The notes: generated from the sequence alone by a model not told the origin. Shown: positions 35,477-45,238, counted from the stretch's first letter. The stretch is 64,000 bases of DNA from Methanolobus vulcani (GCF_900100715.1 NZ_FNCA01000005.1:62001-126000), one strand, 5' to 3'. A program made the numbers and translations.

Positions 35477-35779
35477 TTACACCAGATAATCAACAACAAC
35501 CCTGTTATCGTTGATCTTTCCGACAAACTCTGCAACCTTCACATGCTCAGGATGTGCCTGGTATGTCTTAAGAGCAGCCTCATCCTTAAACTCGGAATAC
35601 AGGGTTACATCATAAGCAGCATCTGAAGGAATAGCATTAATTCCTACTTCAATAAAGTCGATCTCAGGTACAACGCCTTTAAGAGCCTCAAGCTTCTGCT
35701 TCATAAGTTTTGCATTCTCTTCCTTGCTGTTGCCTTCTGCACTTTCCTTCAATTTCCACATAACTATATGTTTTAACAT
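35477..35779 (-). CDS. Dabb-family stress-response protein
   Basis: 100 residues with the dimeric alpha/beta-barrel (Dabb) pattern: MLKHIVMWKLKE at the start, KLEALKGVVPEI in the first helix region, DVTLYSEFKDEAALKTYQ and HPEHVKVAEF. Family members range from stress-induced proteins to small-molecule cyclases, and the function here is unknown. It is probably the first gene of a three-gene minus-strand operon with the quinone reductase and the PNPOx protein. Confidence 0.88.
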   Translation of the reverse strand: MLKHIVMWKLKESAEGNSKEENAKLMKQKLEALKGVVPEIDFIEVGINAIPSDAAYDVTLYSEFKDEAALKTYQAHPEHVKVAEFVGKINDNRVVVDYLV

Positions 35780-35907
35780 GGGATTTCCTCGATTCAGGAA
35801 AGGAGAACATCGGTTTTATGCTTAACCATAGAAGGAAGAAATTATGAGAAAAAGCTAATAGATGCCTGATACGTATAAATAATAACAAAGTAAAATAGGG
35901 CACTATA

Positions 35908-36531
35908 ATGGCTCACGACACAAGTGATGAAGACGAGGACTATGAAATAGAGGTCGTTGAGGAATACATAGGAGATTACGGAAGTGTCCGCTCCATAGTA
36001 CGTGAAGCGTTACCATTTGAGCTCATGGCAACAATAGGAGGAGTAATATCCGGCCTGATCCTTTCAGGCATGAGCAATGAACTGGAACTCATTCCCGGAC
36101 TTATTGTGATAACACCGGCAGTACTGGGAATGAGAGGAAATATTTCATGTACCCTGGGTTCCCGCCTTGGAAGCGCCATACACATGGGTCTTATCACAAA
36201 AATAGACCGCAATCCTGAGCTCATAAACAATGTCTCAGGCTCACTTCTCCTAAGTTTTATCATGTCGGCCATACTTGGAATTGCCGGCCACTTCATAACC
36301 ATTGCACTTGGAATGCAAAGTGCAGGTGCGATTACCCTAACACTTATCGCAGTCCTGGCAGGAGTTTCTTCCGGGCTTCTTCTTTCAGTAGTTGCAGTGT
36401 TGCTTGCTCTGGGAATGTTCCGTTTCGGATTTGACCCTGACAATGTCGTAACACCTGCTATTGCCACCATTGGTGACATAGTATCCATGATAATGATCTT
36501 CATGGCTGCAAAGGTGGTGCTTATGATATGA
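35908..36531 (+). CDS. MgtE-type divalent cation transporter domain protein (first half)
   Basis: 207 residues. After an acidic N-terminal tail (SDEDEDYEIEVVEE) there are about five membrane segments with the MgtE/SLC41 transmembrane pattern: TPAVLGMRGNISCTLGSRLG and the FGFDPDNVVTPAIATIGDI motif that shapes the ion pore. No cytoplasmic CBS sensor is attached. The next gene, overlapping by four bases, is a second copy of the same domain, so the pair should form a heterodimer equal to a full SLC41-like transporter for Mg2+ or a related ion. Confidence 0.87.
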   Translation: MAHDTSDEDEDYEIEVVEEYIGDYGSVRSIVREALPFELMATIGGVISGLILSGMSNELELIPGLIVITPAVLGMRGNISCTLGSRLGSAIHMGLITKIDRNPELINNVSGSLLLSFIMSAILGIAGHFITIALGMQSAGAITLTLIAVLAGVSSGLLLSVVAVLLALGMFRFGFDPDNVVTPAIATIGDIVSMIMIFMAAKVVLMI

Positions 36532-37085
36532 GTTACTACACTGTCAAAGGCATAGTTGGAAGAGGATTCCCAATCCTTCTGGTAACATCCATCATAGGAA
36601 TATTTTCAGGCCAGATACTTAACATCGAAATCGACAAAATAGTATCAATGCCGATCATCCTGGTGCTAATCCCGGCACTTATCAAAATCGGAGGAGACAC
36701 TGGCAGTATGCTTGGAGCAAGACTTTCCTCATCCTTCCACATGGGTCTTGGAAGTCACCTGCACAGGAACCCGGTTGTCAGGAACAGTGTCTACGCTGCT
36801 CTCATAGTAGGTCTGACAGCATGTGTTTTTGTCAGTATCACTGTATGGATAACCGGAATGCTATTTGATATGAACATCGCATTCCTAACACTTCTGACAC
36901 TTTGCCTTTTAGCAGGCACATTTGAACTACTGGCAGTTTTTTCAGCCACCATAGCCATTGCATTTGCGTCTCATAGGTTCGGAGTTGACCCTGATGACAC
37001 CGTAATACCACTTATCGCCACACTTGGTGATCTGATAGGAGTCAGCGGCATTTTCATGGCCATGCATATCCTGAACCTGATATAA
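36528..37085 (+). CDS. MgtE-type divalent cation transporter domain protein (second half)
   Basis: 185 residues, starting at an ATGA overlap with the previous gene. It has the same membrane-domain pattern (IKIGGDTGSMLGARLSSSFH and FGVDPDDTVIPLIATLGD) without the acidic tail. The two proteins are clear paralogues and each has the conserved DPD motif. The following gene encodes a PhoU/TrkA-C protein, a combination repeated in archaeal genomes and suggesting ligand-gated transport. Confidence 0.87.
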   Translation: MSYYTVKGIVGRGFPILLVTSIIGIFSGQILNIEIDKIVSMPIILVLIPALIKIGGDTGSMLGARLSSSFHMGLGSHLHRNPVVRNSVYAALIVGLTACVFVSITVWITGMLFDMNIAFLTLLTLCLLAGTFELLAVFSATIAIAFASHRFGVDPDDTVIPLIATLGDLIGVSGIFMAMHILNLI

Positions 37086-37148
37086 ATATAACTATAATAA
37101 AGATAAAAACCAATTAAAAAGCAAGAATATAATGAACGGTAGAAACTT

Positions 37149-38354
37149 ATGAGTCCCAAGGAAATTAGGTATATTCCACGTAATCTCAAGGACCTCCTGA
37201 TAGAGATGAAGGATACATCCGAACTCATGGTGGACCTGGCATACTCGGCCATGGTCTATGATGACGAGGATATTGCGGAAGAGGTTATTCGCCTCGAAGA
37301 AAAGATGGATACACTTGACTATCACATGAAGATTGCTGCAATGCTCAGCACAAGAAGGGTTGAGGAAGCAGAGGAGATGTCTGGTGTGCTTCAGGTTGCT
37401 CGTGCATCTGAAAACATCGCAAATGCTGCAGGCGACATTGCCCAGATAGTTGTCAGGGATGTAGGTATTCCCATGGAGCTTAAACTGGCAATGAGAGAAG
37501 CTGAGGAAACCATCACAAGAGCAACAGTAAGTGAAGATTCAAAACTTGCAGGTATGAACCTGGAAGATATTGAACTTGACACCGAGGCAGGAATGTGGAT
37601 CATCGCAATACGCCGCAATGATGAGTGGATATACGATCCAAACCATGCGACCCGTATAAGACCGGATGATGTCCTTTTTGCAAGAGGACATGATGAAGGT
37701 GTACCTCTTTTTATGGAGCTTGTGACAAACCGCAAATATGTACCAAGGACAATGGAACATGAGAGGTTCCTGATTGACCTTGAAAGAGCTGTTGATATCA
37801 TCGTTGAAATGAAGAACATGGGAGAGCTTTCAGTAGGACTTGCATACTCTGCCCTGCTTTTCAACAATGAGGACATTGCCCACGAAGTAAAAGCCCTTGA
37901 ATCTGAAATGGATAGCATGAAGCATGAACTCCAGCATTGGGTTCTGGAAACTGCAAAGCACGTACCTGATGTTAATATTCTCCGTGGCCTGCTTCAACTT
38001 GCAAACTCCGCAGAAGCTATTTCAGATGCAGCATACACAATTGCAGATACTGTGCTAAGAGACATCGACCTGCACCCGATCATCACGATTGCTGTCAGGG
38101 AATCCGATGAGGTTATAACAAAACTTGTAGTTCAGGAATGTTCACCCATAATTGAGAAGACATTCGGTCAGTTGAAACTGGAAACCGAAACAGGTGTGCA
38201 TGTTATGGCTATCAAAAGAGAGGACAGGTGGGTTTACAGACCTAATAAGAGAACTGTAGTAAAAGCCGGTGACATCCTTATAGCAAGAGGTTCGCACACA
38301 GGGGAAGAAGCATTATTCGAGATGTGTGCCTGTCCCTTTGAGGGTGAAGAATAA
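37149..38354 (+). CDS. PhoU / TrkA-C domain protein, likely regulator of the MgtE-type transporter
   Basis: 401 residues in two tandem halves. Each half has a PhoU-like helical segment with the metal-site-type EEVIRLEEKMD or EVKALESEMD pattern and ends with a TrkA-C domain (GMWIIAIRRND and GVHVMAIKRED, each followed by a DVLFARG- or DILIARG-type strand). TrkA-C domains bind small ligands such as c-di-AMP in channel regulators. It lies 63 bases after the two transporter genes and probably controls them. No membrane segment is present. The ligand is unknown. Confidence 0.85.
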   Translation: MSPKEIRYIPRNLKDLLIEMKDTSELMVDLAYSAMVYDDEDIAEEVIRLEEKMDTLDYHMKIAAMLSTRRVEEAEEMSGVLQVARASENIANAAGDIAQIVVRDVGIPMELKLAMREAEETITRATVSEDSKLAGMNLEDIELDTEAGMWIIAIRRNDEWIYDPNHATRIRPDDVLFARGHDEGVPLFMELVTNRKYVPRTMEHERFLIDLERAVDIIVEMKNMGELSVGLAYSALLFNNEDIAHEVKALESEMDSMKHELQHWVLETAKHVPDVNILRGLLQLANSAEAISDAAYTIADTVLRDIDLHPIITIAVRESDEVITKLVVQECSPIIEKTFGQLKLETETGVHVMAIKREDRWVYRPNKRTVVKAGDILIARGSHTGEEALFEMCACPFEGEE

Positions 38355-38386
38355 AAAATAATTAAGACTAATAAAATTGAATAAAA

Positions 38387-38406
38387 CCTGATCTGAAAAG
38401 ATCAGG
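38387..38406. terminator. bidirectional terminator hairpin
   Basis: Perfect 7-bp arms CCTGATC/GATCAGG with a six-base loop lie between convergent genes, with AT-rich flanks on both sides. The right arm reaches the last codons of rpiA. Confidence 0.6.
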
Positions 38407-39094
38407 CTATTATTTCTACGGAACCATCTTTCTTTCCGATGTAGACTTCATCCACATTGGTAAAGATACCGTGTTCCACAATTCCGGCAATCTGTGAGAG
38501 AAGTGCTGATGTTACCACAGGGTTCTCAATTACACCGAAACTTGCATCGATAACGAAGTTACCGTTATCTGTTATTACAGGACCATCCTTTCTGGCTGCA
38601 AGACGAAGTTCAGGTTTTCCACCTATCCTGAGTACCTGCTGTGAAACATACTCCTTTGCATATGGGAGTACCTCAAGAGGCACATAGTGGTTGAGCTGCT
38701 CACTGTATTTTGATTCGTCAGCAACTATTACAAAACGCTCTGCAGAGCGTGAAACAACCTTCTCGCGTGTATGTGCTGCACCGCCGCCCTTGATAACATT
38801 AAGACCTGAATCGATCTGGTCTGCACCGTCAATGGCGATGTCAAGGTTTGGATGTTCTGCAAGTGATGTAAGTGTGATTCCTGCCTGAATTGCAAGCATC
38901 TCAGACTGGTATGATGTTACAACTGCAATGATGTCGAGACCTTCGTCAACGCGCCTGCCAAGCTCGGATATTGTATAGGCTGTGGTGGAGCCGGTACCAA
39001 GACCGACAACCATTCCATCCTGCACAAGGTCTGCTGCTGCAATTCCTGCAGCTTTCTTCTCAGGACTTTCTCCTGTTGGATTCCTTTCTTTCAT
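38402..39094 (-). CDS. rpiA: ribose-5-phosphate isomerase A
   Basis: 230 residues, the usual RpiA length. [12 protein letters not shown] (phosphate loop), DGADQID (catalytic Asp region), [11 protein letters not shown] and VADESKY are all conserved. It interconverts ribose 5-phosphate and ribulose 5-phosphate for nucleotide synthesis. AGGAG lies nine bases before the ATG. It follows aspS by 21 bases on the same strand, so the two are probably cotranscribed. Confidence 0.96.
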   Translation of the reverse strand: MKERNPTGESPEKKAAGIAAADLVQDGMVVGLGTGSTTAYTISELGRRVDEGLDIIAVVTSYQSEMLAIQAGITLTSLAEHPNLDIAIDGADQIDSGLNVIKGGGAAHTREKVVSRSAERFVIVADESKYSEQLNHYVPLEVLPYAKEYVSQQVLRIGGKPELRLAARKDGPVITDNGNFVIDASFGVIENPVVTSALLSQIAGIVEHGIFTNVDEVYIGKKDGSVEIIA

Positions 39095-39115
39095 GAGTTT
39101 TAACTCCTAAAAGAA

Positions 39116-40447
39116 TTATGGGGAAAGTCTGCGCCTGTCCCTTGGGAAGAGTACGACATCACGGATATTCTCAGTACCCAGCATGGTCATGACAAGTCTT
39201 TCACAACCGATACCCCATCCTGCGTGTGGTGGCATACCGTATCTGAAAGCCTTTAGATAGAACTCGAATCCATCAGGGTCAAGACCCTGTGACTCGATCC
39301 TCTCGATGAGAAGTTCAGGAATGTGGATACGCTGTGCACCGGATGAGAGTTCCATTGTCCTGTGCATCATGTCGAATCCCTTTGACAGAATCGGGTTATC
39401 CTCGTATGGCATCGCATAGAATGGCTTGATCTCGGTTGGCCAGTCGATGATAAAGTAATGCGATTCCCCTGTTTCCTTGAATACATATTCACCGATTGCG
39501 TGTTCGGCAGCTGTACCAAGGTCATCTCCCCAGTTAAGCATCTCATCTGTGTTTGCGTTGACGATCTCAATAGCCTCGTCGTAGGTGACTCTCTTGAATG
39601 GCACCTGTGGAACCTTAAGTTCAACATCAAGCACTGCAAGTGAATCGGATGCATTCTCTATTACCTGCTCATAGACGTAAGCAACCATTTCCTCAAGAAC
39701 TTCCATTACATCGAAGTGGTCACAGAAACTTGCCTCGATATCAATGGATGTTGCTTCGTTAAGGTGTCTGCGGGTGTCGTGTTCTTCTGCCCTGAAAATA
39801 GGACCGATCTCAAATACCCTGTCAAGTCCTCCTGACATGAGAATCTGCTTGAAGAGCTGAGGACTCTGGTTAAGGAAAGCCTCCCTGTCAAAGTATGTGA
39901 TCGGGAAGAGTGATGTTCCACCCTCTGTTGCTGTTGCTACAACCTTAGGACTGGAAGTCTCAATGAAACCGTTGTCTGTAAGATAGCCCCTGACTGCCTT
40001 GAGGACTTCGTGCCTTACCTTGAATATTGCTGTTGTTCTCTCACGTCTGAGGTCAATGAACCTTGAATCAAGACGGGTGTCAAGTTCAGCTTCTACCTTT
40101 CCGGTTGTGTCCATTGGAAGTGGTGAGTCTGCCTCGTTGAGAAGTGTGATCTCATCAGGAATAAGCTCATAACCGTTTGGTGCCTTTCCTTCCGGCTTTA
40201 CACTTCCTGTAATTGAAACCACAGATTCCCTCACAAGCTTTCTTGCCTGCTCCAGAAGTTCTGGGTCTGTCTTCTTTTTTACCAGTGTGATCTGGGATCT
40301 GCCTGTACGGTCCCTGACCACAACAAAACAAATTCCACCAAGGTCACGGACCTCGTGAACCCATCCTGCCACGGTAACCTTCTGGTCACCAAGTTCCTCG
40401 GGTTTGATCTGTGACGCATAGTGTGTCCTGAGATTTGCTAATGTCAT
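39116..40447 (-). CDS. aspS: aspartyl-tRNA synthetase, archaeal type
   Basis: 443 residues from ATG 40447, supported by AGGTG at 40454-40458; an upstream in-frame start at 40495 would place that ribosome-binding site inside the gene. N-terminal OB-fold ([11 protein letters not shown]), class II motif 2 ([15 protein letters not shown]) and motif 3 ([13 protein letters not shown]) are present, without the bacterial insertion domain. Methanogens with a GatDE/GatCAB route can use a non-discriminating AspRS that also charges tRNA-Asn; whether this one discriminates is not visible here. Confidence 0.96.
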   Translation of the reverse strand: MTLANLRTHYASQIKPEELGDQKVTVAGWVHEVRDLGGICFVVVRDRTGRSQITLVKKKTDPELLEQARKLVRESVVSITGSVKPEGKAPNGYELIPDEITLLNEADSPLPMDTTGKVEAELDTRLDSRFIDLRRERTTAIFKVRHEVLKAVRGYLTDNGFIETSSPKVVATATEGGTSLFPITYFDREAFLNQSPQLFKQILMSGGLDRVFEIGPIFRAEEHDTRRHLNEATSIDIEASFCDHFDVMEVLEEMVAYVYEQVIENASDSLAVLDVELKVPQVPFKRVTYDEAIEIVNANTDEMLNWGDDLGTAAEHAIGEYVFKETGESHYFIIDWPTEIKPFYAMPYEDNPILSKGFDMMHRTMELSSGAQRIHIPELLIERIESQGLDPDGFEFYLKAFRYGMPPHAGWGIGCERLVMTMLGTENIRDVVLFPRDRRRLSP

Positions 40448-40935
40448 AATATTCACCTGATTAATGTAATTATATAATAGACTGATTTGCTTCAATAGCT
40501 AATTTATTCGTTATAAAGGTTGCCAAAACAATGATTCATAAAATGTTTTACTATTGTAAGTGTAAAGACAATTAATTATTAAATGTATCCAAGACTTTGC
40601 TTAAATTTTGTTGAACTTTTTTCTATGTATTGATTCATATCTTAGTCTTATATTAAACCAAACCAAAAGTGACCATTTCTTGAAATAGTAAAACCACAAA
40701 ACAGTTAGCCTTTTAAATTAAACATGCATTCAGTTTAACTAATGGCCATAATGCATATATAGTTAGTAAAAGAATTGTGCAATGTCACATTGAAATAATG
40801 TGAGGTGGGGTCCAATCTATTTTTGCAGAGTAGGCTTGAACCCCCAGAATGCCCTAAGGCGAGGTTACGGTTAGTCTTGATGATATTTAAGGTTTGCATA
40901 ATCTTGTCTCAGGAGTAAAGAGCAGGTAGATAAGT
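40448..40935. other. intergenic region with a GC-rich, structured segment
   Basis: Mostly AT-rich, but 40800-40880 is clearly richer in GC and can fold: AACC...GGTT arms enclose GCC-CTAA-GGC (about 40839-40868). A few blocks (CCCTAAGGCGAGG, TAGTC..GATGA) recall a stretch of 23S rRNA from memory. It could be a small RNA, a leader of the bacteriocin-like gene, or an rRNA-derived fragment. CAGGTAG at about 40922-40928 is the ribosome-binding site of that gene. Confidence 0.35.
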
Positions 40936-41766
40936 ATGCAAAAAATAAATATACAGAACAAAATTAGAACTGTAAGCTGTTTTACAATGATTTTGTTGGT
41001 AATAGGCATGGTTCTTGTAACTCCAACACTTGCATGTCCTGTAGAAAAATCTGATTCTTCTGGATTTCTAAGCAGTTGTGAATCATGTAATGGCGCTGAA
41101 CTCAAAGACATTAAAGAATCAGATGAAAATATTATTGACAAAAATGTGAAAACTGCCTTAAAGTCGACTGACATACAAAAATTGACAGAAGCTTTGAGAG
41201 AAAAAGGATATAATTTAGATTTAGCTAATGCTCAAGGAGTTAATGCTATTGTAGATGGTATTTATAGTGAAGCTTTAGTACTACCTTTTTCCAGCACTGA
41301 TAATTCAACTGTTTTTATTGAAGCAGTTATAGTAAACAATAAAATATTAAGAAATCAAGCTATGATTGTTTATAAGGATACAACTTCATTTCCGATGACA
41401 ATTGATGCATTAACAATAGACAATGATATTGTAACTACTCACAGCTTTGATGTAGAAGATTTACTTGGTGAGAATGTTAAAGCAAAAATACAGTCTACAG
41501 AAGTATTAGCTTCTACAAATCCCCTAGTTTCTGTTCAAACAACTTCTTCATCGGACAATTGTGACATGTGTACAGACTTATATGACTACGCTTGTAGAGG
41601 CGTTTGGAGTGTTACAGCAGCTGTGTTGTGTTACCTTAGTGGAGTTGCAACACTTTATGGTACAATAAAATGTGCAGCTGTGGCATTTGTTGTGCTCGAA
41701 GTGATTAATAAAGATGGATGTGGTCCTGTAGCACCAGTTGCTTGTGAAATAATGGGATTTTGTTGA
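40936..41766 (+). CDS. halocin C8-like bacteriocin precursor with fused immunity-type domain
   Basis: 276 residues. A Sec-type signal peptide (about 1-33, ending TPTLAC) precedes a middle domain (about 35-200) and a Cys-rich hydrophobic C-terminal domain with eight Cys at 209, 212, 220, 232, 246, 262, 270 and 276. The CxxC start, the spacing and the end CGPVAPVACEIMGFC closely follow the mature halocin C8 of haloarchaea, which ends CGDAVAKEACNRAGLC. The halocin C8 precursor is 283 residues and also has signal, immunity protein HalI and bacteriocin in one chain. A cut near residue 207 would release a peptide of about 69 residues. Downstream genes encode thiol-redox and membrane proteins. The likely role is an antimicrobial peptide against related archaea. 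Confidence 0.82.
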   Translation: MQKINIQNKIRTVSCFTMILLVIGMVLVTPTLACPVEKSDSSGFLSSCESCNGAELKDIKESDENIIDKNVKTALKSTDIQKLTEALREKGYNLDLANAQGVNAIVDGIYSEALVLPFSSTDNSTVFIEAVIVNNKILRNQAMIVYKDTTSFPMTIDALTIDNDIVTTHSFDVEDLLGENVKAKIQSTEVLASTNPLVSVQTTSSSDNCDMCTDLYDYACRGVWSVTAAVLCYLSGVATLYGTIKCAAVAFVVLEVINKDGCGPVAPVACEIMGFC

Positions 41767-41816
41767 TCACAAAATCCATTTTTATTTTTAAAAATAACAC
41801 ATATAGAAGATTTACT

Positions 41817-42851
41817 ATGAAGCGTAAATTAAATCTCATTATTTTGTTACTTTTCATAAATATCTTTTTGATTTCAAATTGTTTAGCTTCTCCTGTCACT
41901 ATTCAATATTTCTATCAAAATGGTTGCCATGACTGTGAAGTAACTGATCCTATTATTGAGAACATCAGTAAACAATATCAGTCTAATATTAAAATATTAA
42001 AAATAGATGCAAGCACTTATGATGGTTTTAATCAGTGGAATTCATATTCATTCATTGAAGTACCAGCTATTGTTATTAACAACAAAACACAGATTTCGAA
42101 AGACGAAATCAATGAGAATTATTTACAAATTACTATCGATGGTTATCTGACAGATAAAAATAACAATTCGAATTATACGTATAATCAGGATTTTAATAAT
42201 AAAATTGATGATAAATCTATAAATTCTAATTTGAACATTCCGTTTGCATATTCTTTGGGATTATTTGCTGGTTTTTCACCATGCTTTATGGCTATATTAG
42301 TATTTCTTTTAGGCTATACAGCTGGAACCAGTAATGGTGCAAGAAATGGCATATATAAATCTCTTGTATTTGGATTTGGATTAATATTTTCTTATTTGGT
42401 AGTAGGTTTATTCTTATTCTCAATGAAAAATACATATACAGAGTTAGATGATTTTTCTTTAATTACGGGAATTGTTGTAATATTAGCAGGGATGAATATA
42501 CTCGGAGTATTAAAGTTGCCGATTGCTATTGATAGGCGTTTTGAAAATATTCTGCGAACTTATATAACTACTTGGAAAGGAACATTTATCCTAGGGATAC
42601 TATTTTCTTTTGTCAAAGTTCCTTGTACTTTTCCTTTATTGCTTGTTCTATTAAATAAAACGATTACAATTGGAACTTTAGATAATATATTAATTTTACT
42701 CATTTTTATAGGAGGGGTTTTAACACCGTTTTTTATTGTTGGTTTAATAGGAAGTTGCACATTATCTAAAAGACTTCGTTTATATAAAGCACAGATTAAG
42801 ATTTTTATCGGTTTTGGATTAATAATAATGGGATTGTTGACTATATTATAA
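41817..42851 (+). CDS. thioredoxin-CcdA/DsbD-like membrane thiol oxidoreductase
   Basis: 344 residues from ATG 41817. After a signal sequence comes a thioredoxin-like domain with CxxC at Cys37 and Cys40 (NGCHDCEV), facing the outside. The C-terminal half has six or so membrane segments of the CcdA/DsbD type with the two conserved Cys in FSPC (about 156) and VPC (about 270). Such proteins carry electrons across the membrane to extracellular disulfides. The gene starts 50 bases after the Cys-rich peptide gene, so it probably reduces, isomerises or matures those disulfides. The fused thioredoxin at the N-terminus is a less common order than in DsbD. Confidence 0.85.
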   Translation: MKRKLNLIILLLFINIFLISNCLASPVTIQYFYQNGCHDCEVTDPIIENISKQYQSNIKILKIDASTYDGFNQWNSYSFIEVPAIVINNKTQISKDEINENYLQITIDGYLTDKNNNSNYTYNQDFNNKIDDKSINSNLNIPFAYSLGLFAGFSPCFMAILVFLLGYTAGTSNGARNGIYKSLVFGFGLIFSYLVVGLFLFSMKNTYTELDDFSLITGIVVILAGMNILGVLKLPIAIDRRFENILRTYITTWKGTFILGILFSFVKVPCTFPLLLVLLNKTITIGTLDNILILLIFIGGVLTPFFIVGLIGSCTLSKRLRLYKAQIKIFIGFGLIIMGLLTIL

Positions 42852-42874
42852 GTAAAATACAAGAAGGATTCAAT

Positions 42875-43561
42875 ATGAAGTTAATCAGTAAAAAAAATAT
42901 ATTAACCATACACATTATTCTAAGCATTATTCTGTTTTCCATTGGATGTATAGAAGAAAATTTAACTGCTGAAGAAATTAAAACAAAAGTACTAGATATG
43001 GATAGCAGCACATCAGATTATTCCTATACAATGCACACGACTACTTATTATGGAGGACAAACTAAAGAAATGAGCTATAACGTACTGCTTAAAAAACCGG
43101 ATAAAGTAAAAAGTATTGCCATATCTCCAGCTAATCAAAGCGAATCAATCAGTGTTTTAGATGGAACTAATTTATGGGGATATAATCCTAATACAAATAC
43201 GGTCAAAAAAATATCACTTACAAATATTTCTGATATTAAAACTATTGATTATTATAATATAATCAAATATTTCTTTGATGATGCTAATGTATCACTAATT
43301 GGAAAACAACAACTGAATAAAAAAGAGGGGTACTTATTAAAAATTAAGCCAAGTAGTAGTAAGACATATGATTTAATAGACTCTACCAAAATTTGGGTTG
43401 ATCAAGAAACGTGGTTACCTCTAAAATATGACACGTATGATAAAAATGGTACCCTCACAATGACTATACAGATACAAGATTTGAAAGTAAATACTGGAAT
43501 TTCCGATTCAGAGTTCGTTTTTGGGATTCCACCTGGAGCCGAAATAATTGATTCCGTATAA
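42875..43561 (+). CDS. LolA/LppX-fold lipoprotein
   Basis: 228 residues. The N-terminal signal ends in a lipobox-like FSIGC, so the mature protein would be lipid-anchored outside the cell. The rest (SYTMHTTTYYGGQTKEMSYN, VLDGTNLWGYNP, then KIWVDQETWLPLKY) follows the half-barrel fold of archaeal outer-membrane-lipoprotein-sorting-like proteins (COG2834). These bind hydrophobic ligands. In this locus it could bind or sequester the hydrophobic bacteriocin-like peptide as a second immunity factor, which is inference. Spacing to the previous gene is 23 bases, with AAGGA before the ATG. Confidence 0.75.
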   Translation: MKLISKKNILTIHIILSIILFSIGCIEENLTAEEIKTKVLDMDSSTSDYSYTMHTTTYYGGQTKEMSYNVLLKKPDKVKSIAISPANQSESISVLDGTNLWGYNPNTNTVKKISLTNISDIKTIDYYNIIKYFFDDANVSLIGKQQLNKKEGYLLKIKPSSSKTYDLIDSTKIWVDQETWLPLKYDTYDKNGTLTMTIQIQDLKVNTGISDSEFVFGIPPGAEIIDSV

Positions 43562-43587
43562 TGTTATTCACTAATATTCCATAATCC

Positions 43588-43812
43588 ATGTGTGGGAAGT
43601 GGTTGTTCTTGAACAAAATAGATGCATATTTAAATAAGAGTAAAAAACGATATTATATTTCACGTTTGGTTATTTTTTTCCTTGCCTCAAGTATTGTCAC
43701 AGGATACTCGCATAATGACGTACTATATGGACTCAAAAATGGACTTATCACTGCGGTAGGATTTACTATCTTTATAATCTTCTATGAAAGACATAAAAAT
43801 AAGAATAGTTGA
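43588..43812 (+). CDS. small two-helix membrane protein
   Basis: 74 residues from ATG 43588 (a TTG at 43609 is the alternative). A basic N-terminus (NKSKKRYYISR) precedes two membrane segments (LVIFFLASSIVTGY and GLITAVGFTIFIIFYE) and a basic tail. I do not recognise a family. Small two-helix proteins at the end of bacteriocin operons are often immunity proteins, so that role is possible. It follows the lipoprotein gene by 26 bases and ends the AT-rich island. Confidence 0.55.
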   Translation: MCGKWLFLNKIDAYLNKSKKRYYISRLVIFFLASSIVTGYSHNDVLYGLKNGLITAVGFTIFIIFYERHKNKNS

Positions 43813-43978
43813 GATCATAATGACTTGAAATGTATTTGAAACATAATTAGAAATTGAATGTATAATTGCTTAAGTTAATCATACACTCATATCTATTTTG
43901 ATTTTTATTAGGATAGCTGTAGTTTCTTGGGTAGAATGGTAACAAACAATTTAGATTTAAATCAATGAGTGATGTTTC

Positions 43979-45238
43979 TCACTCAAGGCTCCTTTCATTA
44001 ATCTCACACCTGATATCCTGTTTAAGGATATCAACTGCATCATCATAATTCTGTATCTGACCAAGGGTCCACATCATCTTAACAAGTGCAACCTCAGGAA
44101 GCATATCCTCGCCTTCAATTGCTCCGGCTTTTAAGATGTCCCTGCCTGTGTCGTACACCCTGTCACATATCCTGCCGTTAAGACACTGGGAAGTTACGAT
44201 GACCGGAATCCTCTGTGATGTTGCTCTCTCTATCTGTGGGATCCAGTCTGTAGATACGTGTCCAAGACCAGTACCTTCAACGACGATTCCTTTGTAGCCA
44301 GCATCAATGAAATAACCAAGAATATCAGGACTTGAACCAGGAGTAAATTTCACAAGGGCACATTTCGGTTCGATAGAATCCATAAGTGCCACTTCTCTTT
44401 CATTCCTCTTTACATAGGAAAGACAGGTTGTTATTTCTCCGGTGGAATAATCGACATATCCTATTGGTTCAGAGTTAATTGACCTGAAAGCATCCCTTCT
44501 GGATGTATGCATTTTGCGCACCTTGGTTGCACGGTGGATCGAACACTTATCGTCTGATGACTCACTGTGCATAACGACGGTAACTTCTGCGATATCACTT
44601 ACAGCAACCTTTGCAGCACAGATAGCATTCATGGCATTGTCGCTGCTTGGCCTGTCAGCACTTCTCTGTGAACCTACAAACACGATTGGCACAGGAGTGT
44701 CAACCATAAATGACAATGCAGAAGCAGTGTACATCATAGTGTCTGTACCGTGAGCGATAATGATACCGTCAGCACCGTTCTTGATCTCTTCAACAACAGC
44801 CCTTGCAAGTTCCTGCCAGTAATCTGCCTTCATGTTCTCGGAAAGGATGTTGTAGATTGCCTTACCGCTGAAATTTGCGATCTCTGTAAGCTCAGGAATT
44901 GCCTGCAGGATATCATCTGCAGAGAACTGGGATGTTACAGCACCGGTCCTGTAGTCTATTTTACTGGCAATGGTTCCACCGGTTGAGAGTATGGATACCT
45001 TTGGAAGACCTTTTTTAGGTTTTACCTCTGCTTTTACTGCTTTCTTTGCTGAAGCTTCCATGTCAGACTTCTTCTGTACTACAGTTACAGTGGCGCCCTC
45101 AGGTTCGATACCTGCATTGTATCCACTGACCATCTTAATAATAATGTGACCGGTTGTACTTGGCATAACAATGCCTTCATATTCCACACCGGACTTCTCG
45201 ACCTTTACTTTGTCGCCCTCTTCATAATCCATGATCAT
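43979..45238 (-). CDS. gatD: Glu-tRNA(Gln) amidotransferase subunit D
   Basis: 419 residues from ATG 45238 (GTG 45241 and ATG 45232 are alternatives; AGGT at 45248-45251). The N-terminal SH3-like domain ([13 protein letters not shown]) is followed by an asparaginase-type domain with STGGTIASK and [14 protein letters not shown], which hold the catalytic Thr and Asp. GatD releases ammonia from glutamine or asparagine for GatE, which converts Glu-tRNA(Gln) to Gln-tRNA(Gln). GatDE is restricted to archaea, so the gene marks the host domain. gatE is not in the window. Confidence 0.96.
   Translation of the reverse strand: MIMDYEEGDKVKVEKSGVEYEGIVMPSTTGHIIIKMVSGYNAGIEPEGATVTVVQKKSDMEASAKKAVKAEVKPKKGLPKVSILSTGGTIASKIDYRTGAVTSQFSADDILQAIPELTEIANFSGKAIYNILSENMKADYWQELARAVVEEIKNGADGIIIAHGTDTMMYTASALSFMVDTPVPIVFVGSQRSADRPSSDNAMNAICAAKVAVSDIAEVTVVMHSESSDDKCSIHRATKVRKMHTSRRDAFRSINSEPIGYVDYSTGEITTCLSYVKRNEREVALMDSIEPKCALVKFTPGSSPDILGYFIDAGYKGIVVEGTGLGHVSTDWIPQIERATSQRIPVIVTSQCLNGRICDRVYDTGRDILKAGAIEGEDMLPEVALVKMMWTLGQIQNYDDAVDILKQDIRCEINERSLE

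Noticed and set aside
34819-35535. Start of the quinone reductase at 35535
   Set aside because: The extra 38 residues overlap the Dabb gene and lack flavodoxin features; ATG 35421 starts exactly at the first strand and has AGGT upstream.
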